DNA of 64,000 nucleotides from Branchiostoma floridae (GCF_000003815.2 NW_023365775.1:1-64000); one strand, 5' to 3'. Counted from the stretch's first letter, positions 32,325-44,592 are shown. Made by a program: numbers and translations. Notes: a model not told the origin generated them from the sequence alone.

Positions 32325-35300
32325 CTGAAATGGTTTAATAAATTTTGTTTATTAAGAGCACTTTTGAGTCTATGTACACAGAGCTATATTTTTGTCGACT
32401 TTTAAAATACAAGTAGCCTGTTCTGTTGTTCGTCCGTCGAGTCGACGAGGACCACGATGGTCCAAATCGGTTCTGTTTTTCACCACTTCTAGGTAATTAA
32501 TATTAATGAGAAGCTGATGTCAATCACTATTATCGCCCTTGGAAACAGTCAGTGATTGGTTCTCACACTTGAAGGACTGATCTGAAAATGTTTGAGTTTC
32601 TTCTGACCCCTTGTGTTTTTCCGCGGGGAGTTTTTCTTTCAAATGCGTAGTCTTCCCCGCCCCGGCCTATTGTTTTTGTTTCCCCATGATTATCACTGTC
32701 CAGCGAAATCTGCATTGTCTACACAACCTGGTTGAAGAAGAAAAACTGAAGTTCATAAAATGAGCCTAAAACCCTGCTTTCGGTGTGAAAAGCATTTTGA
32801 AACACTGAATTTTTGAAACAGACTGAATTTCGAACATAACATTCCCTCCTACATTACGCCTTAGATCATAACGCATGCTCGTATGCCTTTGTTTTGAAGC
32901 CGCCATGGAGGGGCACCGGCGTGTTTGGCTGGTATTAAACAAGGAACAAGCATTGAACCACAAAATCACAGCATTACCTGGTTTTCCGCTGTGATTTCTT
33001 CTTCTCTCGTATAATGGACATTTACAGCTTTTTAAATACCAGTACAGCATTACTTCATGAAATCTGGGGCAGGTTAGGAAGTTCAAAATGCGTAGTGACA
33101 CCACGGAGGCCAGCGGCCGGCGGGCCCTCTGATTGTTTGACATAGAATTTCATACCAAGCATTTCAAAAGATCGGTCAATTTCAACACAGAAAATAAAGA
33201 TTTGGATAGTGGCACACACATTACATTACGTGAAGTATGCCTCCTGTATGCGGTTAAATGAGAGACAACGCGTCTTGGTTTATAAAAAACTGCTTCCGAC
33301 CGGAATTCAGTTCCTTTGTTTACAAATGCACCACTCAACCCACGCCATATTTGTTTCAATTTATTCCTAAACGTTTAATCTCTAATCAAGTACTGTAACA
33401 CAACAGAAATAGCTTGGTCTAGACTCTCGTGGCTTTCAGATTTTATGTAAACTCGTGATGCCAGTAGATAAAAACCTGTTTCACCATTTTTTAAACCTCA
33501 CTCCTTGAGTTGGCTTGACAGTGCAATAATTTTTTAGCCAAGCTTACCCGTCGAACACAAACGGAAAGCCATTACTGAATTTTCAACCCTTTTGACGGCT
33601 AAGTTGGCTACGATATTTCTTCAATGTTATGAAATCTTTAGGTACTAGGTAGAGTTAGTTATCTGCGATGTCAAGAGCTTTGAAATACACAAATTGTCGA
33701 TTCTTTTTCGCAACTTGAAAATCCCGGGCAATTATCACGCTTGGGGCCTCCACGAATAACAATGGCCCGATCGGCACCTCATTTGAATTTGTTTTCATAA
33801 GGCTGTGTTGTCTTAGCCGCCATCCTCATTATAACTCGAAAACATTCAAAATTTACCACAAGGAAACGTTGAATAAAGTCTATATTTCATATTTTGGGCA
33901 ATCTGGAGTTTAACAAAATAAAATTTGATGAAAATGACAACGCCGAAAAGCTCAGAACGTCGCCGCCATTTTTAATTTGGTCGGAAGCTCGTACGTTCTC
34001 ACCGAAAAGGAATAGGGGAGAAAACGTACCTCAAAATTAGTAAAAAAAGTTAAATCTCCTAGACATCCAACATTTGAGAACGTAGCCGTATTTTCGCAGG
34101 ACAGAAGGTTAGATAATGTAGTAAGGTACTGTTTTACACGTAAATGAAGGATTTGAGTTTTGTCAGTGCAAAGTTCAATGGCCGAGAGTGACCTCTGTGC
34201 ATGCGACGCATTTTGTTCCCGAGGGACGTAGCATTAACATGTCAGCTCTTGATTTTTACATAGTTCCAGAACCAACACATTTCTTTGATAGTTTTATACT
34301 TTGTATTTTTAATACGATTGTCAGATTGCATGTTAACTTGAAAAAATATTTGTGCCGATCCTTGTTCTGCCGGCAAGTCAGAGGTGGCATCCCGCCGTGA
34401 CAATAGTGGGTGCGGCCTATTCACATAGCAATGGGGATTTTAGCCTTAGCAACCGGACCACCGTGACCGCTTTCGTCATAAGTAGTAGTACTAAGTGCCA
34501 ATCGTCTATTACTCTTACTGCCGCCTATTTCCATGCTGTAAAGTTCTCGCGTTTTTACATCTATTAGATTAGCACGTTCTCAGCCGCCACGCCATGCCGA
34601 GAGTTCTATGCAGTTTTCTTTTCCTTCCGCGAGAGAAAGTAGTCCGTTCCATGACTCCGGGTGTCAACACCCCTCACAAGAAAGCTTGTCGCTGGAGTGT
34701 ACAGCTGCGTATCTTCTTAATTTCTTGTCATTCACAATATTTTAGCCTCCTTTTTAGCTCATATAGATTTTTGAACCGATTGTGTATCGTTTTCCAGTCA
34801 CAAATACGACCCCAAATCAGGTGACTTTCGTGTAAATTCCCTTGTTGTTTTGAACCTGTTGTAGATGTCAAACCAACAGGAAATCTTCTGCCTATGAAAG
34901 AGCAAACCTTCTAGTTTCTGAAAGTATAAGATTTATCACAGATTTTTGAGACGTAATGCATTTGCCCCGATATTCCGTGAAGTCATGACATAATTTTGGT
35001 TCCAGAATAGAACGCACCGGGTTTGACGATTTAGCAATTATCCAACCGGGACGGATCCTCTCTCCGTAAATCTTAAAGTTAATGACCGGAATTTCTTTAC
35101 GGTGGTCCATAGTTGATGAATTCCGAGTTTCAAGTCAATATACCAACCCGAAGTGATCTTAATCTAACTTCAAAATTTCTGACTGACTGCCGTAGCGAAC
35201 AGCGCGCCGTTTTGAGACAATTGTACGTTCCGTAAACCCCGGGCGTCGGGACTACCTACCAAAAAGCTTGTCGCTCAAGTTTACAACTATGTACAATCAA

Positions 35301-36842
35301 TATTTTATCACGTTTTAAGGTTTCCATTTTACTCCTACGTAATTTTTAAACCGACTTTTTACCTCTACCCGTTTGATGATATGATCTGAAATTAGTTGAT
35401 TTTAGCGCAAGTTCCCCGCTGCGTTTTACCTCACAACAGATTTCAGAACGAAAGGAAATCTAGTGCGTAAAAATGCACCGAAGTCTCTTCTTTCAGGTGG
35501 TATATGGCATATTATCAATTTCGAAGGCGAAAAAGGTTTAAATTTCAACCGCACGAGGCCACCTCATCAGAGGCGTTCGAAAAGGAACGCTTCAGCGCTG
35601 GCACCAGCGCCCGTTCCACAGAGCGCAGGCCGGACCCGCACCATTGTATTTACGTACTAGTTACCGTAAAACTAAGACTCCATTTGCTATTTCACTCCGT
35701 CTTCACGTGTAGTTTTTCTTTAGGCATCCTTTGAAAACACTGGAGAGATATATTGGTGCCGATACTTGTGTTAAAAGTCGATTGCAGTCGAATCAACCAA
35801 ACCGACGACTTGCAACATTTGGATTTGAAACAGTCAAAAAGGTGACCTCAGTAAAAATGGAATTACAAACCTTCCCAGATTTCAAACCAACAAGATTTTC
35901 AGAAGAGGTATAGTAGAAGATTCAACAATTCTGGCGCACTAGTCATTGACAAAAGAATCGAAGGCGTAATGCATTTGCCCCGATATTCAAATTCGTCGAA
36001 AATTTAGCTCATAATGGCACCACCATTTTGCCAATTTCACTGTGTAACAAATATGATCAGGAAACTAGACATAATAGTTTTAAAACCCCACAAAAATGGA
36101 TCATATCAAGATTACATGATATTCCTCTATGACACATATAACGCAATCTTGGTAGAAAGGCCGGGAATCAGGTCTAAAGCAGCTGTAAAACTCGGATGAA
36201 ATTCCATCCACCTGACGCGCTAGAAGCGTTTCCTTAGCAACGTGTTGCTAAGGACCGCGGAGCGATTCGAACTGCATAGAAAACCTGTTCGAAAACTGTT
36301 CGATTTAGGTCATGGCGTGCCGGCTGTTCTATCACGTGTATCACTAACATGCTCTGTCAATACCACGCTTTTCCGTAGCGTAGGCTGGTTGGGGGTTAAG
36401 ATCTGGGCTTTTTAACTTGAGTAAGAACTCGGTCCGGTGCACTTTCTTTCTTTATTTTTTTAATGTTTTTGAAATTTATCACGAATAACGTCGTACGTTT
36501 GTAAATGAAATTTTGCTTTGTCTACATTTTCCTCCTTGTCACCCCACCCCAAAAGGTAATGAAACCGTCTCTGATATGGTACAGATGGGTCAGCGATATG
36601 GCGTCGACCGCTTCTAAATTCTACTGGCGACGACCGTATACCGGACGTACACTCGCCTCGCCACTATGAAATATAGACTTAAATCATGCGTATGCGGTTT
36701 CTTTGTATACGTCTGTTTGCATATCAGCTTTGAAGGTAATGAGAGCAGCAGTATGATCTTAATACTATGGTGTAGTTTTTTTTTTCAAAATTGCCTTTCG
36801 TTAGGAATTAATCGCATCTATATCAGTGTCAAAAAAGCTTAC
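32325..36842. other. Large 4.5-kb intron, no exon recognised
   Basis: The longest exon-free stretch inside the CCP array. It is richer in CpG than the neighbouring introns and has several GCCGCCAT words (33820, 33960). It contains diverged internal duplications: AAGCTTGTCGCT at about 34682 and 35263, and a shared 24-bp block at about 34956 and 35966. A perfect palindrome sits at 36231-36254. It could be an old repeat cluster or hold an internal promoter; neither can be shown here. Confidence 0.4.
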
Positions 36843-37022
36843 GTGCACATGTTGGGACAGGATTAGTCCATTGTCCGTTAGCTTGGCACCTTGTGTCAAA
36901 AGCCCCAACCCGTACGTATCCCGTGTTACAGGTGAAGGTGATCGTGTCCTGGTAGAGGTTAGCTCCGGTCACTGGTGACCGAATTCCATTAGTTGGGGCC
37001 GCTAACACCGGACATTGTATAC
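36843..37022 (-). CDS. CCP/sushi domain 5 (exon)
   Basis: 180 nt, phase 1-1. IQCPVLAAPTNGIRSPVTG, CNTGYVRVGAFDTRC, NGQWTNPVPTC. It diverges in the second half (NGQWTN instead of DGTWSN). Confidence 0.88.
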
Positions 37023-37209
37023 CTGAAATGGTCAATAAACATTTACCACTGTCGCATATGGGCAAAACGACGCCTGCTGTTGTCGACGGACATTGTGTCT
37101 ATATATTATATTCTAAATATTAAGAAGGAATGTAACGTGTTTGCCCTCTGGCGATTGACGGTGTACTCCAATACTGTTGGACATTGCTAGTCTTATAACA
37201 TGCATGCCG

Positions 37210-37292
37210 TCTTACAAGTGCAATTTGGAACAGAGTTGACTCGTTAGCTCCATAACCTGTAATCGTGTCATGGTAGCAGTTCGCTCCGGTAG
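37210..37292 (-). pseudogene. Decayed CCP exon
   Basis: The donor edge (cttacaagtgcaatttggaac on +) and the YQN/GANS-like region survive, but most of the domain core is deleted and the acceptor half is gone. Confidence 0.6.
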
Positions 37293-37380
37293 TTTTTTTA
37301 TCTCACTACTAAAGTACAGGCGTTTCAAAGTACATTTTGTTACAAATCATCTGTATCTATCAGAGTCAAACTCATCTTAC

Positions 37381-37560
37381 GTGTGCATGTTGGAACAGGG
37401 TTGCTCCATGTTCCGTCAGCTCGGCACGTTAGAGAAGAGACTCCAGTTAGTTGATATCCCACGTTGCAGGTAAACGATATCATGTTCTGATAGAAGTTTG
37501 AACCGGAAGTGGGTGTCCGTGCTCCGTTAGCTGGGGCAGCTAGCACCGGACATTGTTCGG
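37381..37560 (-). CDS. CCP/sushi domain 4 (exon)
   Basis: 180 nt, phase 1-1. EQCPVLAAPANGARTPTSG, CNVGYQLTGVSSLTC, DGTWSNPVPTC. Confidence 0.9.
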
Positions 37561-37906
37561 CTGGGATAATAAATAACATTTTATTACAAGTATCTATTCC
37601 TGGATTATAGACCAAAACAGCACATTAATCCATGCCTGTCTATAATGCTTTGAATTCAGAAATTCCGTGCTTTCATTATTCGCTACCAGGTGACGGTAAA
37701 AAACAAGTCAACATAAATTTGAAATAAAGAGAATTGTTGGCGTACTAAATGTGGCAACATTCATAAATGGAGCCTTTACGGTAGTAAATTTCTTGTTCAA
37801 ATATTCAAAAGGGTCCCGCATATTCTTACCACTCTGCTATGTGTATGCATATACATCTTGTTCAAAAATTCTATCATTGGATGTGCAGTATGATAGTATA
37901 TCTTAC

Positions 37907-38086
37907 GTGTGCATGTTGGAACAGCATTACTCCATGTTCCGTCAGCTTGGCACGTCGTTGTAGCATCGCCGGTTAGGACGTATCCCGTGTTACAGGTGAA
38001 TGAAACACGGTCCTGGTAGAAGTTTGATCCACTAGACGGGGTCCGTACTCCGTTAGTTGGGGCAGTCAACAGTGGACATTGTCTAC
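37907..38086 (-). CDS. CCP/sushi domain 3 (exon)
   Basis: 180 nt, phase 1-1. RQCPLLTAPTNGVRTPSSG, CNTGYVLTGDATTTC, DGTWSNAVPTC. Confidence 0.9.
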
Positions 38087-38233
38087 CTAAAATTGTAGTC
38101 GAGAGAAGTTTTACTGACAATATCAGGGAACAACTCCTGGTGTTGATAATCGAAATGTTCCCTCATATCTTAATACGTCTATGCATATACATTGTGCTAA
38201 AATTGCTATCATAGCATGTGAGGTATATCTTAC

Positions 38234-38413
38234 GTGTGCATGTTGGGACAGCATTACTCCATGACCCATCAGCTTGACAAGTCAAGGCAGCATTGCCGGT
38301 CAGGATATACCCCGCGTTACAGCTGAATGAAATGATGTCCTGGTATAAGTTTGCTCCAGTATTCGGTGTTCGCATTCCGTTAGTTGGGGCCGTTAAGGAG
38401 GGACATTGTCTAC
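38234..38413 (-). CDS. CCP/sushi domain 2 (exon)
   Basis: 180 nt, phase 1-1. RQCPSLTAPTNGMRTPNTG, CNAGYILTGNAALTC, DGSWSNAVPTC. Confidence 0.9.
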
Positions 38414-38592
38414 CTAAAATTAATAGAGACAGGTGTTGAGGTTCAATGTAAAATACATGGAGGGACAAACATTAGTGCTTTTCTTCTTGCCAATATTCAA
38501 TTGGGGTTGAGACTTCTCTTCTCATTACTTTGGTGCATGTATGTAAGTACATTGTGCTTAGAAAATCTCTATCATTCTGAAATATATCTTAC

Positions 38593-38766
38593 GTGTGCAT
38601 GTTGGAACAGGGTTGCTCCATAATCCGTCAGCTTGACATGTTGCATTAACTGTGCCGTTCAGGACGTATCCCGCGTTACAGGTGAAGTTGACCATGTTCG
38701 GGTAGGAGGTCTCACCGGGAGGGCTCACGGATCCATTAGTTGGGGGTGTCAAAGCCGGACATTGAA
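38593..38766 (-). CDS. CCP/sushi domain 1 (exon)
   Basis: 174 nt, phase 1-1. VQCPALTPPTNGSVSPPG, then NFTCNAGYVLNGTVNATC with three N-glycosylation sequons, and DGLWSNPVPTC. B-type, and one codon shorter at its start than other B-type exons. Confidence 0.86.
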
Positions 38767-39759
38767 CTGTCGTAATGGAAGTAAAAAAAAAAGAAACACT
38801 GTCGTCAAAGCTGAAATCCAAATCACAATGTGTTATGTATGCTTTTTCAGAGGTCCGCATAATTATAAAAATTCCATTTTTGTAGCAGATACTTTGTAAT
38901 ATACAGAATGAATATTATGTACTTTCAAAGCAGATATTCATTGGAAGAATTATGACCGTTCACTGGTAGGGTTTGGTAAAGGTATAAGAAACATAGCCAC
39001 AACCTCCCATCCCCATCAACATCTGATTTAGAGAGAAACTAATACACAGCTCAATGCAAAATTGGGGAATGACTTTTTCAACAGAAGTCATCAAAATGGA
39101 AGTTATCTGCACTTTCTGTTACATTTTTTGAGCAAATCTTGAAGTTTTCTGAGAATACCCTTTTTCATGGGTCCGGCCAATACAATCAAATTGATGACAT
39201 CATAATTACGTTATATTATGACATCGTAACGTCAAACGTCTTTTAGTTGTCAGATATTATGTCTATGTCATTTCATTTAAATTTGGTGGCCGCACGACAC
39301 GTCGTTCAAGAGTTTTAGGACTTAGAAATGGAGGGCCTCAGCCCCCCCCCCCCGGTCTAGGGATGTCCGAAAAAGCCCGAGCTGAATAGGGTTAATGGCG
39401 ACCACACGTTTGAAAAGCCCCCTGTCAGCCCCTTCAGGTGAGAAATCTTCACTTTCCAGGGTACATTTCAAACGCTTTCTTACATGTCGTATAATAAAAA
39501 AAATTACGCATCTGAATCTTGTCTGTATGACCGTGCTTCGGTTTAATGCATCGATTGATTTAAGCAAGTCTTGATTAATTATGTGGTTTGTTGTATGTTG
39601 ACAGTTGTATACTGACGTATCTGACTAATATATGTCAACTTGGAAACAAGAAACGTAAGATTAGGCCAAAAAATAGCTAATCATTTCTTGGCTTCTGTTT
39701 ACTATTCTACCCTATAATTATAAACTGGAAATCAAAAGCGAAAAATGTAAAATGCTTAC
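38767..39759. other. Intron with a TTAA-family repeat remnant
   Basis: From about 39180 to 39398 the sequence resembles 54515-54884 and 62380-62745 and ends AGGGTTAA. A poly(C) run lies at 39342-39354. No exon. Confidence 0.5.
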
Positions 39760-39837
39760 CTTCGACTGTGCGAGGGGTATGTGTCGGTGTTAAAGGAGAA
39801 AGGCTGGTTGAGTCAGCTGGAGTTGTAGTTCTTGACG
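39760..39837 (-). CDS. Thr/Pro-rich linker exon between frizzled 3 and CCP1
   Basis: 78 nt, phase 1-1, acceptor cttctccag and donor GTAAGC. SRTTTPADSTSLSPLTPTHT, ending PRTVE. Same length as the stalk mini-exons, so probably the same exon family. Confidence 0.75.
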
Positions 39838-40249
39838 CTGGAGAAGGGGAACAAAAATGAGCTGGTATTGTATACTTGAATTTTAGTTTCAAATAGTTTT
39901 TATATTTAATATGTAACCTAAAATTTTCAAAGGAAAACCTACGCGTCTCTGCGAATGAATTAAGTCCCTTGGCTTGTAGATAGCGTGGAGTCAACTTATA
40001 TCATTCAAATCAAATTCCATAAATTATCAAAAGAGTAACATGAAATTCAAAAGAAGAAAACAAACACAGAAATTTGTACTGCCACTAAATCAATAGGGAG
40101 CTAGATCAACTGCCACTAATTTTATATAAACTGTATATCACAACAAAAACCGGGCATTAAACATTTACATAGATAATACCCAAATGCATTTGGTATCAAA
40201 CGAAGGAAATATCATAATTATGCCATTCTTAGTTATTGATTTAACTCAC

Positions 40250-40377
40250 CATTTGGTAGAGAGCAGTTGTTTTCAGACAGACGTGGGCAGATGGAAGCAT
40301 CCCAGGGAATACCGGCTGACAGAGCTCGTTCCCCACATGTGGCGTTAATCTCGTAACATAAAGAGCGGCATGGGAGT
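40250..40377 (-). CDS. Frizzled CRD 3, second half (exon)
   Basis: 128 nt, starts phase 2, ends phase 1. LPCRSLCYEINATCG... ISICP-type end with SENNC gives cysteines 6-10 of the frizzled cysteine-rich domain. Confidence 0.87.
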
Positions 40378-40653
40378 CTGTAAAATAGACGATTCCAATA
40401 TTGTTTTTGGGGTGAAGAAGGGCTCAAAACTGGGATATATTTTCAATTTGGCTACAAACAATTACCGGATTGTCATTACTGCGTTTGACAGTGTGACACT
40501 AAGCAGTTAATAGAATTTTTCGATTGGATGACTTGGACATGAGATCAGTAATAAACTATAACCAGGTATTAGTAACCAATTACACAGCCCTGTTTGCGTT
40601 CCACCATCCAACCTAATATGTTATAGGTGTTTCTCAACATCCACGATACCTAC

Positions 40654-40864
40654 ATTTGTCCTTCAGGTGTACACTTGGGGAAAAAAAGTGAACAGAAGTA
40701 GAAATCCAAGTCCGAATGACAGTCACTGATAGGGTCGTATGCTGAGAACACAAATGGGGCAGTCCGAAGAGCTTGGTCTTGATCCTGCCATCCGAAAGCG
40801 TTCGGGAAGGATGTCTGTGAGTACGACAGGCCCATGCAACGGCTATACCGGATGGGTTCACATC
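40654..40864 (-). CDS. Frizzled CRD 3, first half (exon)
   Basis: 211 nt, starts phase 1, ends phase 2. GCEPIRYSRCMGLSYSQTSF, then FCSLFFPKCTPEG: cysteines 1-5. The donor is AT|GTAGGT; using the next GT downstream would read through a TAG. Confidence 0.85.
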
Positions 40865-41218
40865 CTAATGTAAATAGAGACAAGAAAACAGCCTACATAT
40901 GGGTATAATCTAAAGACTAAGGTAATATGTAAAGCACAGATAACAACAAGGGAAGTACGAGTACGGCCTTCAATGTAATTGCAAAATGAAGTAAATGAGT
41001 TTTGGAAAAATATATCAAAATGCTTCAAATTCAGATAACAGTTTCAACGTACCTTAATAATAAGGTTAAAGATGAATTTGTAAAATGGTTTGGCCAGTCA
41101 TATGTTGAAGATATATTTAGATATATTCAATGTTGGCCCTAACTAAAGTGTTAATGAAGATACATGCAACAGAATGAAATTGGACAGACCTTTACGTAGA
41201 CGACTAAGTTCTATGTAC

Positions 41219-41354
41219 CTTGTTGCAGATCGGCCGAAAAACAAGTTGGATCGTCGTCCCGGTTGGGAAATACGTCACATAAAAATGGTAAAGCTAGTCC
41301 AACCGGCGTGCAGCTTGTGTTGATCTCCTCACAGGCGCTCCTGCAAAACTGTAT
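41219..41354 (-). CDS. Frizzled CRD 2, second half (exon)
   Basis: 136 nt, starts phase 0 at the acceptor CTGCAG, ends phase 1. IQFCRSACEEINTSC, then FLCDVFPNRDDDPTC. A second AG at 41341 would break the frame, which fixes the choice of acceptor. Confidence 0.85.
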
Positions 41355-41578
41355 CTGCAGCGGTAGATAAGACAGTACACGTCATAAATCGACCAATGTT
41401 GACATTTATCAAAGATTACCCATAACTTTAGGCAATACCTTTACCTAACACTTGGCTGACAGATTTTTAACGGTTTAATGTATGGGTTTGTTCATCACGC
41501 AAAATGCATAAAAAGGACTGTCTACGGAAATTACATGTACCTGTTTTTTTTTTTTAATTCCAATAAATGTTTTCTTAC

Positions 41579-41811
41579 CTGGGTACCATTCTCACATTGA
41601 GGCATAAACATCCTACAAAATGCTGTATAGACGCCTGGATAGCAGCTTGTAGAAATGTTGCTAAGAGCCGACCCGAATAGGAAGTACTCTCGAGAGGTTA
41701 TCATCTGCTGGAACGACAGATGGCCAAAGGAGTTCGGGAATGATGTAGAGTTGTAGCCGGTGAGGGGTTCGCATATGGCCTGAAATGCTCGTGGAAATGG
41801 TTCACATGTAC
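41579..41811 (-). CDS. Frizzled CRD 2, first half (exon)
   Basis: 233 nt, starts phase 1, ends phase 0. TCEPFPRAFQAICEPLTGYN, SFPNSFGHLS, then SCYPGVYTAFCRMFMPQC: five cysteines as expected. Confidence 0.87.
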
Positions 41812-42383
41812 CTGTGCAAAAAGGAACAATACAGATATTAGCATATTGATGAATATGTTATTATATCATTCACGTCCGTTGTAACTAATGTTCAAATTCT
41901 GACATAGTAAAAAATGTTATGCATAAGTGAAGTTGCGTTCTTAATAAATCATATTTGCCAGAAATCAGAAAAAAATGCTTTCGTTTTGCATATATATACG
42001 TATTAAGCATCTGGTGTAGCCATTAGGTACCCAATGTTTTGAGTAATGAGGCTGTTTAACGTGGTCGAGGCACCTCCTTGAGCACGGGACCCCCGTTTTA
42101 CGTCCCTTTCGGACGAAAGAGGATCCAGTCGTCCTTGGGTGGTCCCCAATCCAAGGACTGTCCGGACCGCGCGTTGCTTAACTTCTGATATCGAGGGATC
42201 GGGTGTACCAACACGCCATGCGACCGTAGTCCGTATTCAAAAAATAAATCGTACACATCTTTTGAATCAGATATGTTCATCTAAGCCGCTGAAAGCTTAC
42301 GGAATATGGGGTAGAAGACATATCTAAAATATTTACGCTAAGAACGCTAAGTATGGTCTAATATCACGTCAAGAAAACTTTAC
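41812..42383. other. Intron with short repeat relic
   Basis: From about 42065 to 42240 the sequence is GC-richer, with CGGGACCCCCGTTTTACGTC and inverted CCTTGG/CCAAGG words. It looks like a short dispersed repeat. No exon. Confidence 0.4.
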
Positions 42384-42525
42384 CAGACGTTGTGGGCTCA
42401 AGACATTCCTCGTTATTCCTGCTCGGCAGATCTGAGCAGTCTCTTGGCCATTCTTCTCCCACAGCTTGCAGTGAGGCTTCACAACTGGTCTGGACTTCTT
42501 CACACAATTCTCGGCATGGCGGGAC
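42384..42525 (-). CDS. Frizzled CRD 1, second half (exon)
   Basis: 142 nt, starts phase 0, ends phase 1. VPPCRELCEEVQTSCEASL, then PRDCSDLPSRNNEEC: cysteines 6-10, followed by LEPTTS. Confidence 0.87.
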
Positions 42526-42866
42526 CTGAGCAGCGAATAAGATAATAGAAGTGAAGAGACTTAATTGGATTCGGTTCATGATGAAGAAGATACTGCATTG
42601 TTTTTGTCATGAAGCAGTACCAAACATAAGCGCCATACAGCAAAGTTTGTAGATGAGAATTTGCATCAAGTTTTGAATCTATTATTACCAGAAATTGTCT
42701 TACACGTTAGAGAATAATTTGCCAAGGGAATTTTGCTACCAGAGAAATTGGTCGGCCGCGGAGAGGAAATATGAACCTAGTCGTGGACCTGATCCCTTAG
42801 CCAATTTTTGCGATCTACGATCCCCGTACCCTGTAGGAAGGCCTGGTAAAGGCTCATGTTACCCAC

Positions 42867-43078
42867 CAGCTGGTCATCCTCGCACTTTGGAAATATTGTC
42901 GTGCACAAGAGGAAAGTAAATGACGGATGACATCCCGATGCTTGGTTCAGGGCAAATGCAGCTTGGAGAGACGATGTCGGTGTGGTGTGGTTTAGGTAGT
43001 TCGGTAACGATGTGTTCTCATACGGCAATACATGATTACAAATGGCGTTTACAGTAGGACTAATAGGTCGGCATACTC
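42867..43078 (-). CDS. Frizzled CRD 1, first half (exon)
   Basis: 212 nt, starts phase 1, ends phase 0 with the donor GTGGGT. GVCRPISPTVNAICNHVLPY, LPNYLNHTT, then GCHPSFTFLLCTTIFPKC: cysteines 1-5. Frizzled CRDs bind Wnt lipids or act as protein-binding modules. Confidence 0.86.
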
Positions 43079-43291
43079 CTGTACAAAAAATATAAACTTT
43101 TATAAATACAAAGTCCCGAAGTGTCTTACGAAAATGGGTATTTTAACAATACTGCACATGACTTGTGTCTCACTACACTAAGATTACACTATCTCAGATT
43201 GTAACTTATTAGGTTTTGACTACTGTATATCGATGCGTTTAATCAGGGGAGACACAGAAATAATTCAAAGAATGGGAAAATAATAGCTTAC

Positions 43292-43420
43292 CGTAGATTT
43301 CATTATTCATACAAAATGCCGGGTGCTCGTCGCTGCCATCACCACAGTCCGGAACTCCGTTACAGGACTTGACGTATGAAATGCACTCGCCACTGAAGCA
43401 TCGGAATCTTGTACATTGCT
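43292..43420 (-). CDS. LDL-receptor class A domain (exon)
   Basis: 129 nt, phase 1-1. QCTRFRCFSGECISYVKSC, then NGVPDCGDGSDEHPAFC. Six cysteines and the calcium-binding D-G-S-D-E box are intact. LDLa next to frizzled CRDs recalls corin-like ectodomains, but no protease is present. Confidence 0.9.
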
Positions 43421-43648
43421 CTGCACAAGGGAAAAAAATGATAAGATTAGTCTCTAGTTGCTTTGAACAGACGGCTCCCGATTTTGGTTTTGTTCACAGA
43501 AAAGAAAGGTGTACACGTAACGTTATATAAACTTGTGTGTTGGGTTATTATCCAACTCACCAACAAGTCCCGCCGGGGATGCTCATGGAGAATGCAAGAT
43601 GCACGTGCTGTTATACATACATAGCAACACTATCTGATTTAGTCTTAC

Positions 43649-43765
43649 CAATGGTGGTGTCTTGCTGTTGTGTTGTATTTTCAGCGGCTGATGCAGTTGT
43701 GTTACGTCGTTGGGTTGTAGCTGTTGTGTTGGCCTGCTGAATAGTTGTTGCTGTGGAGGTTAAAG
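43649..43765 (-). CDS. Thr/Gln-rich linker exon
   Basis: 117 nt, phase 1-1. LTSTATTIQQANTTATTQRR, ending TTQQQDTTI. Donor GTAAGA. A dead paralogue lies at 45342-45475. Confidence 0.75.
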
Positions 43766-44248
43766 CTGTGTAAGAAAGAGTTGGATTCTATTTCTTTGTC
43801 ACTGGGTGGTCTTATTTCCCTGAAGTCATGGACACTTGTAGTATCAACAATAAAAAAACTAGCGTAGTTATATGGATTTCGAGGTTCTTATGCTGAAATT
43901 TAATGTGCTGAACGCATCGGATATTCGGGAAAGCTTGGAGTTAGGAAAGTTTGGTTTTCTAACATAAGGCCTTACGTCCGAATATACAAGTGGAATTTAG
44001 AATTAGAAGAAGCACGATTAGAAAGGAAAGCACCCCATCACATTAAATCATAGAGTCTGACGTAGTTTATGCACAACTTTTGATTCCACGACGGGGGTAT
44101 TGGCAGGCGATATAAAAAGAAGTACAATTTGATAAGATCAAAATCAGAGATGATAAACGTGTAGGTACCATTGGGAATGCTTTAGGGTGTTTTTTGGAGT
44201 GGTAATGGATAAACATGATGTAAAGCGGAGACATGAGCCAAGTTATAC

Positions 44249-44326
44249 CTGCTGTTGTTGCTGATACGTCAGAAGTCGTCGTTGGAATCGTAGAATACTC
44301 CATTGTAGTAAACAGAACTGTGGTGG
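44249..44326 (-). CDS. Thr-rich linker exon
   Basis: 78 nt, phase 1-1. TTVLFTTMEYSTIPTTTSDV, then SATTA. Acceptor ttttgaag, donor GTATAA. Same length as the other stalk exons. Confidence 0.68.
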
Positions 44327-44571
44327 CTTCAAAATAAAAATAACATCACACTTGTAATAATGCAATTTGGAACATTGGAACATCAGCCAATATAGCATAT
44401 TTTATATGGCTCAATAAGTATCTCAACTGTGTAATGACGGAAATCACCAAATTCGCAAAATAATTAGTTACAGAAAGGTACATGTTGAAGTATTTATACT
44501 GGTAACGTAATAGTGAATGGACATATTGTTTAAGATATCAGAACTATATGTATTCAGATATTGGTACTCAC

Positions 44572-44592
44572 GAGGCCCTGAGGTTGGTGGAA
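44572..44592 (-). CDS. 21-nt microexon
   Basis: Acceptor tttattttcag, then TT CCA CCA ACC TCA GGG CCT C, then the donor GTGAGT. It adds PPTSGP in frame (phase 1-1) between a lectin-like exon and the Thr-rich linker. Its splice signals are good but there is no transcript to confirm it. Confidence 0.6.

Noticed and set aside
32766-33359. Two consecutive - strand frames in the large intron
   Set aside because: No domain, no splice borders and different frames; not supported as exons.
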